From Cytophagaceae bacterium (GTDB taxonomy: Bacteria > Bacteroidota > Bacteroidia > Cytophagales > Spirosomataceae): a stretch of DNA of 64,000 bases. A program made the position numbers and the translations under genes. Each line of letters begins with the position of its first letter. The first letter of the stretch is position 1. Below, one piece after another: positions 44,289 through 53,245 of this stretch. Where the stretch lies: contig JAIXOL010000030.1 of assembly GCA_027486845.1 (NCBI GenBank), positions 124,001 to 188,000 on the forward strand. The letters are read 5' to 3'. Under the pieces are notes generated by a model. That model saw only the letters and a list, made by a program, of their open reading frames with translations, ran no database searches and was not told the origin of the DNA.

Positions 44289-46970
44289 TCAACCCAATTT
44301 CGCCAAAGCTTCTTCCAAAGCATTAATCTTAATTTCGGCATCGACCAATTTTTGGCGTTCTTTTTCGATGATTTCTGGCTTTGCATTTTGTACAAAACGC
44401 TCATTCGATAACTTCGCTTCAGTCGATTTCTTAAAACCTAAAATATAATTTAAATCTTTTTGTAAAGCTGCTTTTTCTTCTTCAATATCAAGATTTTTGC
44501 CTAAATCAATTGTTAGTTCATCTCCTTTAATAACGAAACTCACACCATCAGCTTTATCGCTAACGTATTGAATATCAGAGATATTTGCCATTTTCTTTAT
44601 TAAGCCAGATAATGTTTCATAACGTGCTTGATTCTCGGTTTTTACTGCCAATGGCAATGCTTCTTTTGGAGAAATTTGCTTTGAGTTTCGGGTATTACGA
44701 ACTGTTGAAACGATTTCGTATAATAACTCAAAATCAGCTAATAGAACTTCATCAACTTCGCCACCTTGTGGGAATTGAGCCAAACAAATGGATTCATTTT
44801 CGTTCCTTTCTCTAATCGTTTGCCAAATTTCTTCCGAAATAAATGGCATCCAAGGATGAATCAAACGCATCAATTCATCAAAAATTTCGAGCGTTGAATT
44901 GTATGTTTCTTGGTCGATTGGTAAGCCTTTTCCATCAACATAAGCAGGTTTAATCATCTCCAAATATAACGAACAGAAATCGTCCCAAATGAGGTTGTAG
45001 GTACTCATTAAGGCATCCGACATTCTGAACTTATTGTAATGGTCAAGTGTCTCAACAACCACTTTATTCATTTTCGAACGGAACCAAGCTACTGCCAGCC
45101 CCCCATCCCCCAAAGGGGGAGTTGCTATCGGAGAAGTCCCCCCTCTGGGGGCGGAGGGGGCTATTTCCCAGCCTTGAATTAGGCGGAAGGCATTCCAAAT
45201 TTTATTGCTAAAATTACGTCCTTGCTCACATAGTTTTTCATCAAAAGGTAAATCATTTCCTGCGGGTGAGCTAAACAACATACCTGTACGAACACCGTCG
45301 GCACCGTATTTTTCAATCAATTCGATTGGGTCTGGTGAATTACCCAAAGATTTTGACATTTTTCGACCTTGTTTGTCTCTTACGATACCCGTCAAATATA
45401 CATTTTTGAATGGATATGTACCTTTATATTCATAACCAGCAATAATCATACGTGCTACCCAGAAAAATAAAATCTCAGGAGCAGTTACTAAATCATTAGT
45501 CGGATAGTAATAATTAATATCTTCATTATATGGTTCGCCGTCCGCAGTCTCTTTGAAGCCATCAAAAACTGAAATTGGCCATAACCACGAACTGAACCAA
45601 GTATCCAAAACGTCTTCGTCTTGCGTTAGGTCGGTTTCGCTCAAAGCAAATAATTGATATTTATCACGGGCAATTTTCAAAGCCGCTTTTTTATCTTTTG
45701 CCACGATACAAGTACCATCGGGCATATAAAACGCTGGAATACGATGTCCCCACCAAAGTTGGCGGCTGATACACCAATCTCTTACGTTGGCCATCCAATG
45801 ATTATACGTATTCTTGAATTTCGGTGGAATCAACTGAATCGTATCATTCATTACATTTTCCAACGCAGGCTCCGAAAGGCGTTTCATTTTCAAGAACCAT
45901 TGCAACGAAATTTTTGGCTCGATAATCGCACCCGTACGCTCAGAGGTTCCAACAGTAGATTTGTAGTCTTCTTCTTTTACTAAATTACCCGATTCAGTCA
46001 ATAATTTAGCAATTTTCTTACGAGCTACAAATCTATCTTCACCGATTAAAATCAATGCCTTTTCGTTCAATTTACCTTCATCGGTCAAAATATCAATGAT
46101 TTCTAAGCCGTGTTTTTGTCCGAGGGCATAGTCGTTTTGGTCGTGGGCAGGTGTTACTTTCAAGCACCCAGTTCCGAAATCCATCGTTACATATTCATCG
46201 GCAACAATAGTAATTTCACGGTTGATTAGCGGAATTCTTACTTTTTTACCAATCAAATCTTGAAAACGTTCATCGGCAGGATTCACACATATAGCCGCAT
46301 CGGCCATGATAGTTTCAGGGCGAGTTGTGGCAATTGTCACGCTTCCCTCCGCTCCATCGTATCTGATATAATACAATTTTTGCTGAACATCCTTCATAAT
46401 AACCTCTTCGTCCGAAACCGTTGTTTTGGCTTGCGGGTCCCAGTTTACCATGCGGTGTCCACGATAAATATCTCCTTTATTATGTAAATCAATAAAAACA
46501 TCAATTACGGCTTCATACAAACTTGGTTCCATCGTGAAGCGAGTTCTGTCCCAATCGCACGACGCACCGAGTTTACGAAGTTGTTGCAAGATAATTCCGC
46601 CATACTTTTCAGTCCATTCCCAGCAATATTTCAAGAATTCTTCACGAGTAAGGTCAGCTTTATTGATTCCTTGTTCTTTCAGCATCGCCACAACTTTTGC
46701 TTCGGTTGCGATAGAAGCATGGTCAGTTCCTGGTACCCAACAAGCCTCTTTGCCTTCCATACGTGCCTTACGAGTCAATACATCTTGAATCGTATTGTTG
46801 AGCATGTGGCCCATGTGCAAGACACCTGTGACGTTTGGCGGAGGAATCACGATAGTATAAGGCTCTTTATCAGGATTTGGTTTTGACTTAAAATACTGAT
46901 TATCAATCCAATACTTATACCATTTATCTTCTATCTCTTTCGGATTATACGTTTTGCTGATTTCTGTCAT
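44289..46970 (-). CDS. valS: Valyl-tRNA synthetase with in-frame repeat-derived linker
   Basis: The ATG at 46970 (MTEISKTYNPKEIEDKWYKYW) gives 893 residues, normal for ValS. Class I signatures are PPNVTGVLHMGHM near residue 42 and KMSKSLGNSP before the anticodon-binding domain, and a C-terminal coiled-coil follows. The enzyme charges tRNA-Val. Around residues 603-625, after RLIQGWE, the sequence APSAPRGGTSPIATPPLGDG is encoded by a C/G-rich inverted repeat (45097-45162), which replaces the ordinary linker. The frame is kept, so the enzyme is probably functional. Confidence 0.95.
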   Translation of the reverse strand: MTEISKTYNPKEIEDKWYKYWIDNQYFKSKPNPDKEPYTIVIPPPNVTGVLHMGHMLNNTIQDVLTRKARMEGKEACWVPGTDHASIATEAKVVAMLKEQGINKADLTREEFLKYCWEWTEKYGGIILQQLRKLGASCDWDRTRFTMEPSLYEAVIDVFIDLHNKGDIYRGHRMVNWDPQAKTTVSDEEVIMKDVQQKLYYIRYDGAEGSVTIATTRPETIMADAAICVNPADERFQDLIGKKVRIPLINREITIVADEYVTMDFGTGCLKVTPAHDQNDYALGQKHGLEIIDILTDEGKLNEKALILIGEDRFVARKKIAKLLTESGNLVKEEDYKSTVGTSERTGAIIEPKISLQWFLKMKRLSEPALENVMNDTIQLIPPKFKNTYNHWMANVRDWCISRQLWWGHRIPAFYMPDGTCIVAKDKKAALKIARDKYQLFALSETDLTQDEDVLDTWFSSWLWPISVFDGFKETADGEPYNEDINYYYPTNDLVTAPEILFFWVARMIIAGYEYKGTYPFKNVYLTGIVRDKQGRKMSKSLGNSPDPIELIEKYGADGVRTGMLFSSPAGNDLPFDEKLCEQGRNFSNKIWNAFRLIQGWEIAPSAPRGGTSPIATPPLGDGGLAVAWFRSKMNKVVVETLDHYNKFRMSDALMSTYNLIWDDFCSLYLEMIKPAYVDGKGLPIDQETYNSTLEIFDELMRLIHPWMPFISEEIWQTIRERNENESICLAQFPQGGEVDEVLLADFELLYEIVSTVRNTRNSKQISPKEALPLAVKTENQARYETLSGLIKKMANISDIQYVSDKADGVSFVIKGDELTIDLGKNLDIEEEKAALQKDLNYILGFKKSTEAKLSNERFVQNAKPEIIEKERQKLVDAEIKINALEEALAKLG
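45097..45162. repeat. C/G-rich inverted repeat inside valS
   Basis: The left part (45097-45123, beginning AGCCCCCCATCCCCCAAAGG) and the right part (45134-45162, ending GGCGGAGGGGGCT) form an imperfect inverted repeat with runs of C and G. Its base composition contrasts sharply with the AT-rich flanks. The layout resembles CCCCC/AAA/GGGGG intergenic palindromes in other Bacteroidota genomes, here in a coding sequence. Confidence 0.8.
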
Positions 46971-47050
46971 TATTCTTTGAGTCAAGGGTCGATAGACGAC
47001 CAACGACGGTTATTTGTTATTAATAGTGCAAAAATAGGGAATTTTAGGCC

Positions 47051-47089
47051 ATAAAAAAACCTGTAAGAACTCTTTAAGCCTTACAGGTT
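47051..47089 (-). terminator. Intrinsic terminator of the GIN-domain gene
   Basis: AACCTGTAAG (47059-47068) pairs with CTTACAGGTT (47080-47089). On the minus strand it is followed by a run of T's. It lies just after the stop of the gene at 47111. Confidence 0.8.
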
Positions 47090-47110
47090 TTAGTTTTAAC
47101 GAATTTATTT

Positions 47111-47830
47111 TCAATTAGCATCAAAAATCTTTCCCGAACCCGAAATTCGTTGGCTGATGCGTGGATTTCCTCTAAACCAAACACTTCCACTTCCCGAAAT
47201 ACTTACGTCAAGATTGCTCAGTGCAGTAGTTTCACATCGTCCAGAGCCACTGATTATAATGTCCGAATTATCTGCGTGCATTCCGAATGACTCAATTTTT
47301 CCACTTCCCGAAACATCATAAATGCCATTGTAAGTATCGCCTTCCATAAAAATTAGTCCAGAACCACTCAAATCGGCTACTAAATCATTTTTTACATCTA
47401 AAGCAACATCAATGAGTCCGCTTCCCGATAAGCGTAGATTTATATTTTTCGAGAAAATTTTATTATCGCCGATTACACGGCCACTTCCCGAAACAAAAAT
47501 AGCGTTGATGTCGGGTACTTGTACATAGATTTTAACATTGTGGCTGCTACGAAGGCGGCCGTAATCATCTAAAACCAAGGTATTTCCGCTTACTCGACTA
47601 TAAACCAAATCAATGATGTTGCTTTCGGCAGTTATTTCAATATCTTTGGTTGTACCTTGACGAATAATTACTTCGGCAGGAAATAACAATTCGATTCGAT
47701 TAAAATAGGCCATTCGACGAAATTCCGTCTGAACAATGCCGCTACCATCAATAATTTCGTAAGTATTACAAGATGACAATCCAAATACTCCCAAAAGGAT
47801 TGTGATGATTACAATATTTGAACGTTTCAT
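47111..47830 (-). CDS. Lipoprotein with head GIN domain (DUF2807)
   Basis: This 239-residue protein has a lipobox LSSC (Cys21) and a right-handed beta-helix-like DUF2807 domain made of repeated SGSG turns (VSGSGRVIGD, LSGSGLIDVALD, DLSGSGLIFMEGD, VSGSGKIESFG, ISGSGRCETTALS, ISGSGSVWFRG, ISGSGKIF). It is probably an adhesin-like or polymer-binding lipoprotein on the envelope. The function of the family is unknown. Its promoter lies in a spacer that also holds the 73-bp tandem repeat and the ROK kinase promoter. Confidence 0.9.
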   Translation of the reverse strand: MKRSNIVIITILLGVFGLSSCNTYEIIDGSGIVQTEFRRMAYFNRIELLFPAEVIIRQGTTKDIEITAESNIIDLVYSRVSGNTLVLDDYGRLRSSHNVKIYVQVPDINAIFVSGSGRVIGDNKIFSKNINLRLSGSGLIDVALDVKNDLVADLSGSGLIFMEGDTYNGIYDVSGSGKIESFGMHADNSDIIISGSGRCETTALSNLDVSISGSGSVWFRGNPRISQRISGSGKIFDAN

Positions 47831-47936
47831 GGTAATAATTCTAATTTAGCTTTTAATAAAAATTGTTGTCTTTAAGGATAAGATGCTATAAGTTTGTAAT
47901 ACGTTGCTCAAACATTTGTTAATGAGTCGTTAACGG

Positions 47937-48080
47937 CGTTTTTAGTTGTTTTTGTTGGAAATTGTTGCAAATGGTTACAAATTGTTCCTTTTCCAACAAC
48001 GTGAAACGACGTTTTTAGTTATTTTTGTTGGAGATTGTTGCAAATGGTTACAAATTGTTCCTTTTCCAACAACGTGAAAC
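47937..48080. repeat. 73-bp tandem duplication in the GIN/ROK divergent spacer
   Basis: A 73-bp unit starting CGTTTTTAGTT at 47937 is repeated at 48010. The copies differ at only two positions. Each holds GTTGGA and TTCCAAC segments that can pair. The second copy ends 44 bp before the ROK kinase ATG, so promoter elements may be duplicated. Confidence 0.9.
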
Positions 48081-48124
48081 AATGTGCAACCATCTAAAAC
48101 AATTTTAAACAAAAAAAATAAAAA

Positions 48125-49039
48125 ATGAAGACACTTTGGGGTGTAGACTTAGGTGGCACGAAAATCGAAGGCGTAGTGATGAATGCCGAAAATAATGAAA
48201 TTTTATTAAGAAAAAGAATTCCGACAGAAGCCACTAAAGGTTACGAACATATTATCAGTCAAGTTGTAAGATTGATTGATTCTATCATAGAGGAAATAAA
48301 TATCTCTCCAACAGCCATTGGATTCAGTACGCCCGGGACGACCGACCCAACTACGCAGACCATGAAAAACTGCAATACGACGTCGATGAATGGACGACCA
48401 ATGAAAGCTGACCTTGCAAAAGCTCTTGGCGTGCCGGTTGAATTAGCCAATGATGCCAATTGTTTTGCTTTGGCAGAAGCAACGATGGGAATTGTGAAAG
48501 ATGTTTTGCCCGATGCCAAAGTTATTTTTGGAGTAATTCTCGGTACTGGCGTTGGTGGTGGAGTTGTGGTAAATGGTCAGGTAATCAACGGAAGGCATGG
48601 AATAGGTGGCGAATGGGGACATAATTTCTTTGAAGAAGATGGCGTAATGTGCTATTGTGGAAAAACTGGATGCAACGAAAATGTATTTTCTGGCCCAGCT
48701 TTGCAGCAATATTATAAGAAATTGAGCGGAAATGACCTAACAATGAAGGAAATCTACGAACTACATAAAGCTGGAACAGACTCTCACGCAACAGCTACGC
48801 TTAAGCATTTAGTAAAATCTTTCGGACGTGCTATTTCTTCTATTGTCAATGTACTTGACCCTGATGCGATTGTAATTGGTGGCGGTGTAGGTAATATTGA
48901 TATGATTTATGAGGCTTTCCCCGAAGAACTCAAAAACTGGATTTTCAATAACCGTAAAGTAGAAACGCTTTTCTTAAAACCAAAACTCGGCGATAGTGCA
49001 GGTGTTTTTGGTGCAATTGAGTTGGTTAGGGGGTATTAA
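48125..49039 (+). CDS. ROK-family sugar kinase
   Basis: This 304-residue protein has the ATP-binding GVDLGGTKIEG at residues 6-16, the catalytic Asp110 in ANDANCFA, and a zinc site made of His166 (GGEWGH) and the CYCGKTGC cysteines 176, 178 and 183. The ILGTGVGGG phosphate loop is also present. ROK kinases phosphorylate glucose, N-acetylglucosamine, mannose or fructose. It is separate from the large sugar locus. A glucokinase role is plausible but not fixed by the sequence. Confidence 0.92.
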   Translation: MKTLWGVDLGGTKIEGVVMNAENNEILLRKRIPTEATKGYEHIISQVVRLIDSIIEEINISPTAIGFSTPGTTDPTTQTMKNCNTTSMNGRPMKADLAKALGVPVELANDANCFALAEATMGIVKDVLPDAKVIFGVILGTGVGGGVVVNGQVINGRHGIGGEWGHNFFEEDGVMCYCGKTGCNENVFSGPALQQYYKKLSGNDLTMKEIYELHKAGTDSHATATLKHLVKSFGRAISSIVNVLDPDAIVIGGGVGNIDMIYEAFPEELKNWIFNNRKVETLFLKPKLGDSAGVFGAIELVRGY

Positions 49040-49067
49040 GGAATTTCATATTTACCGAGCGTCGGCT

Positions 49068-49133
49068 GCCACAGAGGCACAGAATACACAAAGTTTCACG
49101 AAAATTATCTATGAAAATCTGTACCTCTGTGGC
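49068..49133. repeat. Imperfect palindrome after the ROK gene
   Basis: GCCACAGAGGCACAG (49068-49082) is inverted at 49119-49133 with 14 of 15 bases paired. It belongs to a type of CCACAGAGG inverted repeat common in intergenic DNA of several bacteria. It lies between the convergent ROK and redoxin genes. Confidence 0.7.
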
Positions 49134-49164
49134 GAAAGTACTCATAATTTGACGTTCGCTCAAA

Positions 49165-50316
49165 TTAAAAATAGCGACCAATCTTAGGATGGTCAACAAT
49201 TATTCTTTTGAGTTTTTGGTTCTCGATACTTCCTTGAATGCTGTAAACTACTTTGCCGTTTGGCTCAACCAAAAGCGTATAAGGTAAAGCTCCATTCCAT
49301 TTTGGGTCGATAGCTTCAATGAGTTTATAAATATCTTCATCTTTAAAAATATAATTTTTCACGCCTGAATGTTTTTCTTTCAGAAACTTCAAAGCTTTAT
49401 CTTTTTTCTCCAACTTATCAGCCGAAACTGACACAAATTCAAAATCTCTTGCTCCGTACATTCGGTGAATATCTAAAAAATCAGGATATTCCATCACACA
49501 TGGTCCGCACCATGTTGCCCAAACATTTATAAGTCGAAGTTTATCCGAATCATCATTTTTTACTAGTTTTTTGATGCCTTCTGTGTTTATTTCTTCAAGA
49601 TTTACAGGGCGAGAAGTCCAATTCTTTTCGTTTTTCTCGTTATATTCGGTTTTCCAAGCCCATTTTATCGAACATCCGAATGTTTTGGTGGTGGGTGTTG
49701 TTACTTCTTTTCCTGCCAAAATTTCATCAATTGCATTACGTAAATCTTCCGAATTTGCACCTTTATTTGGATTTTCAAGGGCATCGAGGCGGCCATTATA
49801 CTTCAGAATACGTTGATTGTCAAATACATACGCATGAGGTGTAGCCACTGGACCGTATTTTATCGAAACGGCTTCATTGTCGCCATCATAAAGATACGGA
49901 AAGTTAAATTGCTTTTCTTTTGCTCTGATTTTCATGTTATCAAAATCATCGTTGAGGTCTGAATAACCCAATTCTTCCAACAAAAGTCCATTTGGACTAT
50001 TTGGTGAAATGGCAACTACCGCCACACCTTTACTTTTATAACCATCCACAATTTTCTTGATTCGGTCTTCATAAGCCTGTGCTGTTGGGCAGTGTGTACA
50101 GGTAAAGACGATTACCAAAACCTTTGCCGAAGCAAAATCCTTTAATGAATAAAATTTACCATCATAATTTGGAAGTCGAAAATCAGGAGCTTTTGAACCA
50201 ATAGCCAATGTAGGCGTTTCTTGAGATGGAATTGCTTGCGGACGAGCCACAAATTTATTTTGTGCATGGGCAAAGCAGGATACACAAAGCATCAAAATAA
50301 GAAAAAAAGATTTCAT
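49165..50316 (-). CDS. Secreted fusion of a peroxiredoxin-like domain and a TlpA-like thioredoxin domain
   Basis: This 383-residue protein has a signal peptide ending in CFAHAQ. The first domain (about 35-190) is AhpC/TSA-like with Cys73 and Cys76 in FTCTHC. The second (about 235-375) is TlpA-like with WCGPC at residues 269-273. It is likely a periplasmic dithiol protein that reduces or protects envelope proteins. Two redox sites in one chain could pass electrons between each other. Partners are unknown. Confidence 0.88.
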   Translation of the reverse strand: MKSFFLILMLCVSCFAHAQNKFVARPQAIPSQETPTLAIGSKAPDFRLPNYDGKFYSLKDFASAKVLVIVFTCTHCPTAQAYEDRIKKIVDGYKSKGVAVVAISPNSPNGLLLEELGYSDLNDDFDNMKIRAKEKQFNFPYLYDGDNEAVSIKYGPVATPHAYVFDNQRILKYNGRLDALENPNKGANSEDLRNAIDEILAGKEVTTPTTKTFGCSIKWAWKTEYNEKNEKNWTSRPVNLEEINTEGIKKLVKNDDSDKLRLINVWATWCGPCVMEYPDFLDIHRMYGARDFEFVSVSADKLEKKDKALKFLKEKHSGVKNYIFKDEDIYKLIEAIDPKWNGALPYTLLVEPNGKVVYSIQGSIENQKLKRIIVDHPKIGRYF

Positions 50317-50432
50317 CTTATAAGGTTGAATAGAGAGAAATTATTATTAAATCAATTATCAAATTTATATAAAAATTTAATAAAATAATGATACTTTTTC
50401 AGAAATAATAGTAATGAATTAAAGAAATAGTG

Positions 50433-50440
50433 TATTTTTG
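50433..50440 (+). promoter_or_regulatory. Candidate -7 box for the Tat-exported oxidoreductase
   Basis: TATTTTTG fits TAnnTTTG and lies 36 bp before the ATG at 50476. A -33 element is not clear. Confidence 0.4.
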
Positions 50441-50475
50441 TTATTCAATTATTCAACTCAATAATCAAACAGATA

Positions 50476-51777
50476 ATGAACTCAAATTTCTCACGTCGTG
50501 ATTTCGTGAAAGCTTCAGCAGCCGCGGTGGGTGGCATCTCGATGACTTCCTTACCAATCGAAACATTCGCTAATTCTTCGGTTGAAGATACTATTAAAGT
50601 TGCCTTAATTGGCTGCGGTGGTCGTGGCACAGGTGCAGCTTTACAAGCACTTTCGGTCAAACAAAACGTAAAACTCGTGGCAATGGCCGATGCTTTTCGT
50701 GACAGAATTGACTCAAGCTACCAAAACTTAACTAAAGGAAAAGTTAAAGACCGTGTAGATGTACCAGAAGACCGTAAATTTGTAGGCTTTGATGGCTACA
50801 AACAAGCAATTGCATTGGCAGATGTTGTGCTTCTGACAACTCCCCCAGGTTTCCGTCCAATCCATTTTGAAGAGGCTGTTCGTCAAGGAAAGCACGTTTT
50901 CATGGAAAAGCCAGTAGCGACCGATGCACCGGGTATTCGTAGAGTTTTGGCAGCAGCCGAGGAGTCGAAAAAGAAAAACTTGAAAGTGGTTGTAGGTTTA
51001 CAACGCCATTATCAAAAATCCTATCTTGAAACTTACAAAAAAGTAATTGACGAAGGTGCAATCGGCGACATCGTAGCGGCTCGTTGTTATTGGAATAATG
51101 ATGGTGTTTGGGTGAAAGAACGCCAAGCTAACCAAACCGAAATGGAATACCAAATGCGTAATTGGTACTATTTTGTGTGGCTCTGCGGCGACCACATCAA
51201 CGAACAGCACATTCATAACATTGATGTAATCAATTGGTTCAAAGGTGGTTATCCAACTGAAGCTCTTGGAATGGGCGGTCGTCAGGTGAGAACTGATAAG
51301 AAATTTGGCGAAATTTATGACCACCACTATGTTGAGTTTAAATACGCTGATGGAATGATTTTATCAAGTTCGTGCCGCCACCAACCCGGTACAGTTTCTG
51401 ATGTTTCTGAGCATTTGATCGGTACAAAAGGACGAGCTACTGAAGGCAAGATTTTTGACCTAAAGGGAAATAATATTTGGCGACACAAAGGCGAGGGTGA
51501 TGGCGACCCATATCAAGTTGAGCACGAAGTTTTATTTGATTGTATTGTAAACAATAAGCCAATCAATGATGCTGAAAGAGGTGCGAAAAGCACAATGACT
51601 GCCATTATGGGTCGTATGGCTACTTATTCGGGCAAAAGAGTAAAGTGGGAAGAAGCTCTAAACTCTGATATTAACCTTATGCCAGACGCTTATACTTGGG
51701 ATACTTTGCCTAAAACTTTACCTGATAAAGATGGAAATTATCAGATTCCGATGCCAGGTAAAACGAAAACGGTGTAG
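50476..51777 (+). CDS. Tat-exported Gfo/Idh/MocA family oxidoreductase
   Basis: This 433-residue protein begins SRRDFVKASAAAVGG, a twin-arginine export signal. The Rossmann loop IGCGGRGTGAA follows near residue 53 and the conserved EKP motif is FMEKPVATD near residues 146-154. The C-terminal domain includes WICGD-like and GDPYQVEHEV segments. Exported members carry a tightly bound NAD(P) and act on sugars or glycosides in the periplasm. It is a single gene followed by a strong hairpin. The substrate is unknown. Confidence 0.92.
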   Translation: MNSNFSRRDFVKASAAAVGGISMTSLPIETFANSSVEDTIKVALIGCGGRGTGAALQALSVKQNVKLVAMADAFRDRIDSSYQNLTKGKVKDRVDVPEDRKFVGFDGYKQAIALADVVLLTTPPGFRPIHFEEAVRQGKHVFMEKPVATDAPGIRRVLAAAEESKKKNLKVVVGLQRHYQKSYLETYKKVIDEGAIGDIVAARCYWNNDGVWVKERQANQTEMEYQMRNWYYFVWLCGDHINEQHIHNIDVINWFKGGYPTEALGMGGRQVRTDKKFGEIYDHHYVEFKYADGMILSSSCRHQPGTVSDVSEHLIGTKGRATEGKIFDLKGNNIWRHKGEGDGDPYQVEHEVLFDCIVNNKPINDAERGAKSTMTAIMGRMATYSGKRVKWEEALNSDINLMPDAYTWDTLPKTLPDKDGNYQIPMPGKTKTV

Positions 51778-51789
51778 TTTTTAATTTAT

Positions 51790-51846
51790 AATTGAAAATG
51801 GATAATGTAAAAATGATTAATTCATTTACATTATCCATTTTCAATT
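51790..51846. terminator. 22-bp perfect stem-loop between convergent genes
   Basis: A 22-bp arm starting AATTGAAAATGGATAATG (51790-51811) pairs perfectly with 51825-51846 across a 13-nt loop. It lies between the stops of the oxidoreductase (plus) and TolC-like (minus) genes and can end both transcripts. It may also be a dispersed repeat. Confidence 0.7.
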
Positions 51847-51858
51847 TTACATTATCAA

Positions 51859-53151
51859 TTACCTAACGAGTTCTCCGCTCAAACGCATGATTTGTAACTC
51901 TGAGATTTTGATATTATAACGAGCATTTGTAAGCCGATTCAATGAAGTATTTAAACTTCGTTGTGCTTCGTTCAATTCTAAGATTGAAGAGCCACCCAAC
52001 TTAAATTTCTCTAACGAAATCTTCAAGTTTTCTTCGGCTACTTCGTTGTTTTCTTCTTCAAGTTTCAATAATTCTTTATCAGTTTGATATTGATTATAAG
52101 CACGCATTAACTCTGACTCAATCTGAATCCAAAGGTCTTCTTCTTGCTTTCGCAAAATATCAGTATTGATTTTGGATGTCTGAATCTGGCGACGAACAAT
52201 TTCTCCATTGAAAATATTCCAAGTTGCCCCCAAACCTACGTTTAGACCAATATTTTGGTTATACAAAAACAAACCCGCATTGGTTTTGCTCAAAGAATAC
52301 CCAAATGATGAGTTTAACGTAACTCTTGGAAGTTTTGCTGCTGCCACTTCTCTCTGCGTAATCAGGCTTATGTCAGTTGATTTACGTAAGGCTTGTAAGC
52401 CTTTATTGGCGGCACGAGCTTGACTTTTAAGTTGTTCGGTTGTAGGGTCAAACATAATTCCAACAACTTCTTGTACATCGAAATCTTGGTCGGCAGTTCT
52501 TACCAAAAGGTTATTGACCGTTACTTTTGCATTTTTCAAAGAGTTTTTAGCTTGAACCAATTGTGTAATTTGTGTATTCAGCTCAGTTTTTGATTGCAAA
52601 TAATCAAGTTTTGAACCTTTACCAAATTCCCAACGCTGTTGTGTAATTGTCAAACGTTCTTCATAATATTTAATAATTGTCTGCAAAAAAGCTACCGTTT
52701 GTTTCTGACGCATCACTTCATAATAGGCCTGCATAACATTTACAACGGCATTTTCCATCATTTGGCGAGTCTGCAATTGACTTAATTGACCTTGACCTTT
52801 TAGGCGGTCGAGCGTTGCGTACATTCGTTTTCCATCATAGAGTACCCACGACATTGCCACGTTTGTGATTGGAGCAAGACTACTACCAAAACGGTTGATT
52901 TCAGTACCATTCGAGAGTTTTTGACTTACTCCGTTGAAGGCACTACCGACGTTGGCATTCAAATCTACTCTTGGCAACATTCCTGCATTTCCTTTAAAGA
53001 CTTGCAATTCCGATGCTTGTTGTTGCATTTGAGCAACTTTTATATCGAAGCTTTTTTCGAGAGCAGTTCCAACGGCATTTTCGAGTGTTAATATTTCTTG
53101 GGCTTGTAAAACAGCAGGTAACAAAAATATAAACAGAAAGTATTTTTTCAT
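51859..53151 (-). CDS. TolC-family outer membrane efflux protein
   Basis: The ATG at 53151 gives 430 residues and a signal peptide ending in AVLQAQ; earlier in-frame starts would run through a palindromic repeat at 53174-53200. The protein has the two OEP repeats of TolC, with long coiled-coil helices (ETLENA and GSKLDYLQSKTELNTQ; SSILELNEAQRSLNTSLNRL near the end). It should form the outer-membrane exit duct for the RND pump encoded just upstream. It is the last gene of the efflux operon. Confidence 0.93.
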   Translation of the reverse strand: MKKYFLFIFLLPAVLQAQEILTLENAVGTALEKSFDIKVAQMQQQASELQVFKGNAGMLPRVDLNANVGSAFNGVSQKLSNGTEINRFGSSLAPITNVAMSWVLYDGKRMYATLDRLKGQGQLSQLQTRQMMENAVVNVMQAYYEVMRQKQTVAFLQTIIKYYEERLTITQQRWEFGKGSKLDYLQSKTELNTQITQLVQAKNSLKNAKVTVNNLLVRTADQDFDVQEVVGIMFDPTTEQLKSQARAANKGLQALRKSTDISLITQREVAAAKLPRVTLNSSFGYSLSKTNAGLFLYNQNIGLNVGLGATWNIFNGEIVRRQIQTSKINTDILRKQEEDLWIQIESELMRAYNQYQTDKELLKLEEENNEVAEENLKISLEKFKLGGSSILELNEAQRSLNTSLNRLTNARYNIKISELQIMRLSGELVR

Positions 53152-53173
53152 GATTAAGGATTTCATTCTGTAT

Positions 53174-53237
53174 GTAAGAGCGTATCGCATACGCCCTTAC
53201 AACGAGTAGTTGTACTTGTAGGCGTATGCGATACGCC
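53174..53237. repeat. Two inverted REP-like palindromes before the TolC gene
   Basis: A 27-nt palindrome (53174-53200) and a second GGCGTATGCGATACGCC palindrome (53221-53237) lie in opposite orientation in the short spacer between the RND and TolC genes. The second recurs with one change at 17653-17669. Confidence 0.85.
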
Positions 53238-53245
53238 ATATATCT

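Noticed and set aside
45097-45162. A frameshift or assembly error in valS
   Set aside because: The frame continues normally on both sides and the linker region is variable in ValS, so an in-frame repeat insertion explains it better.
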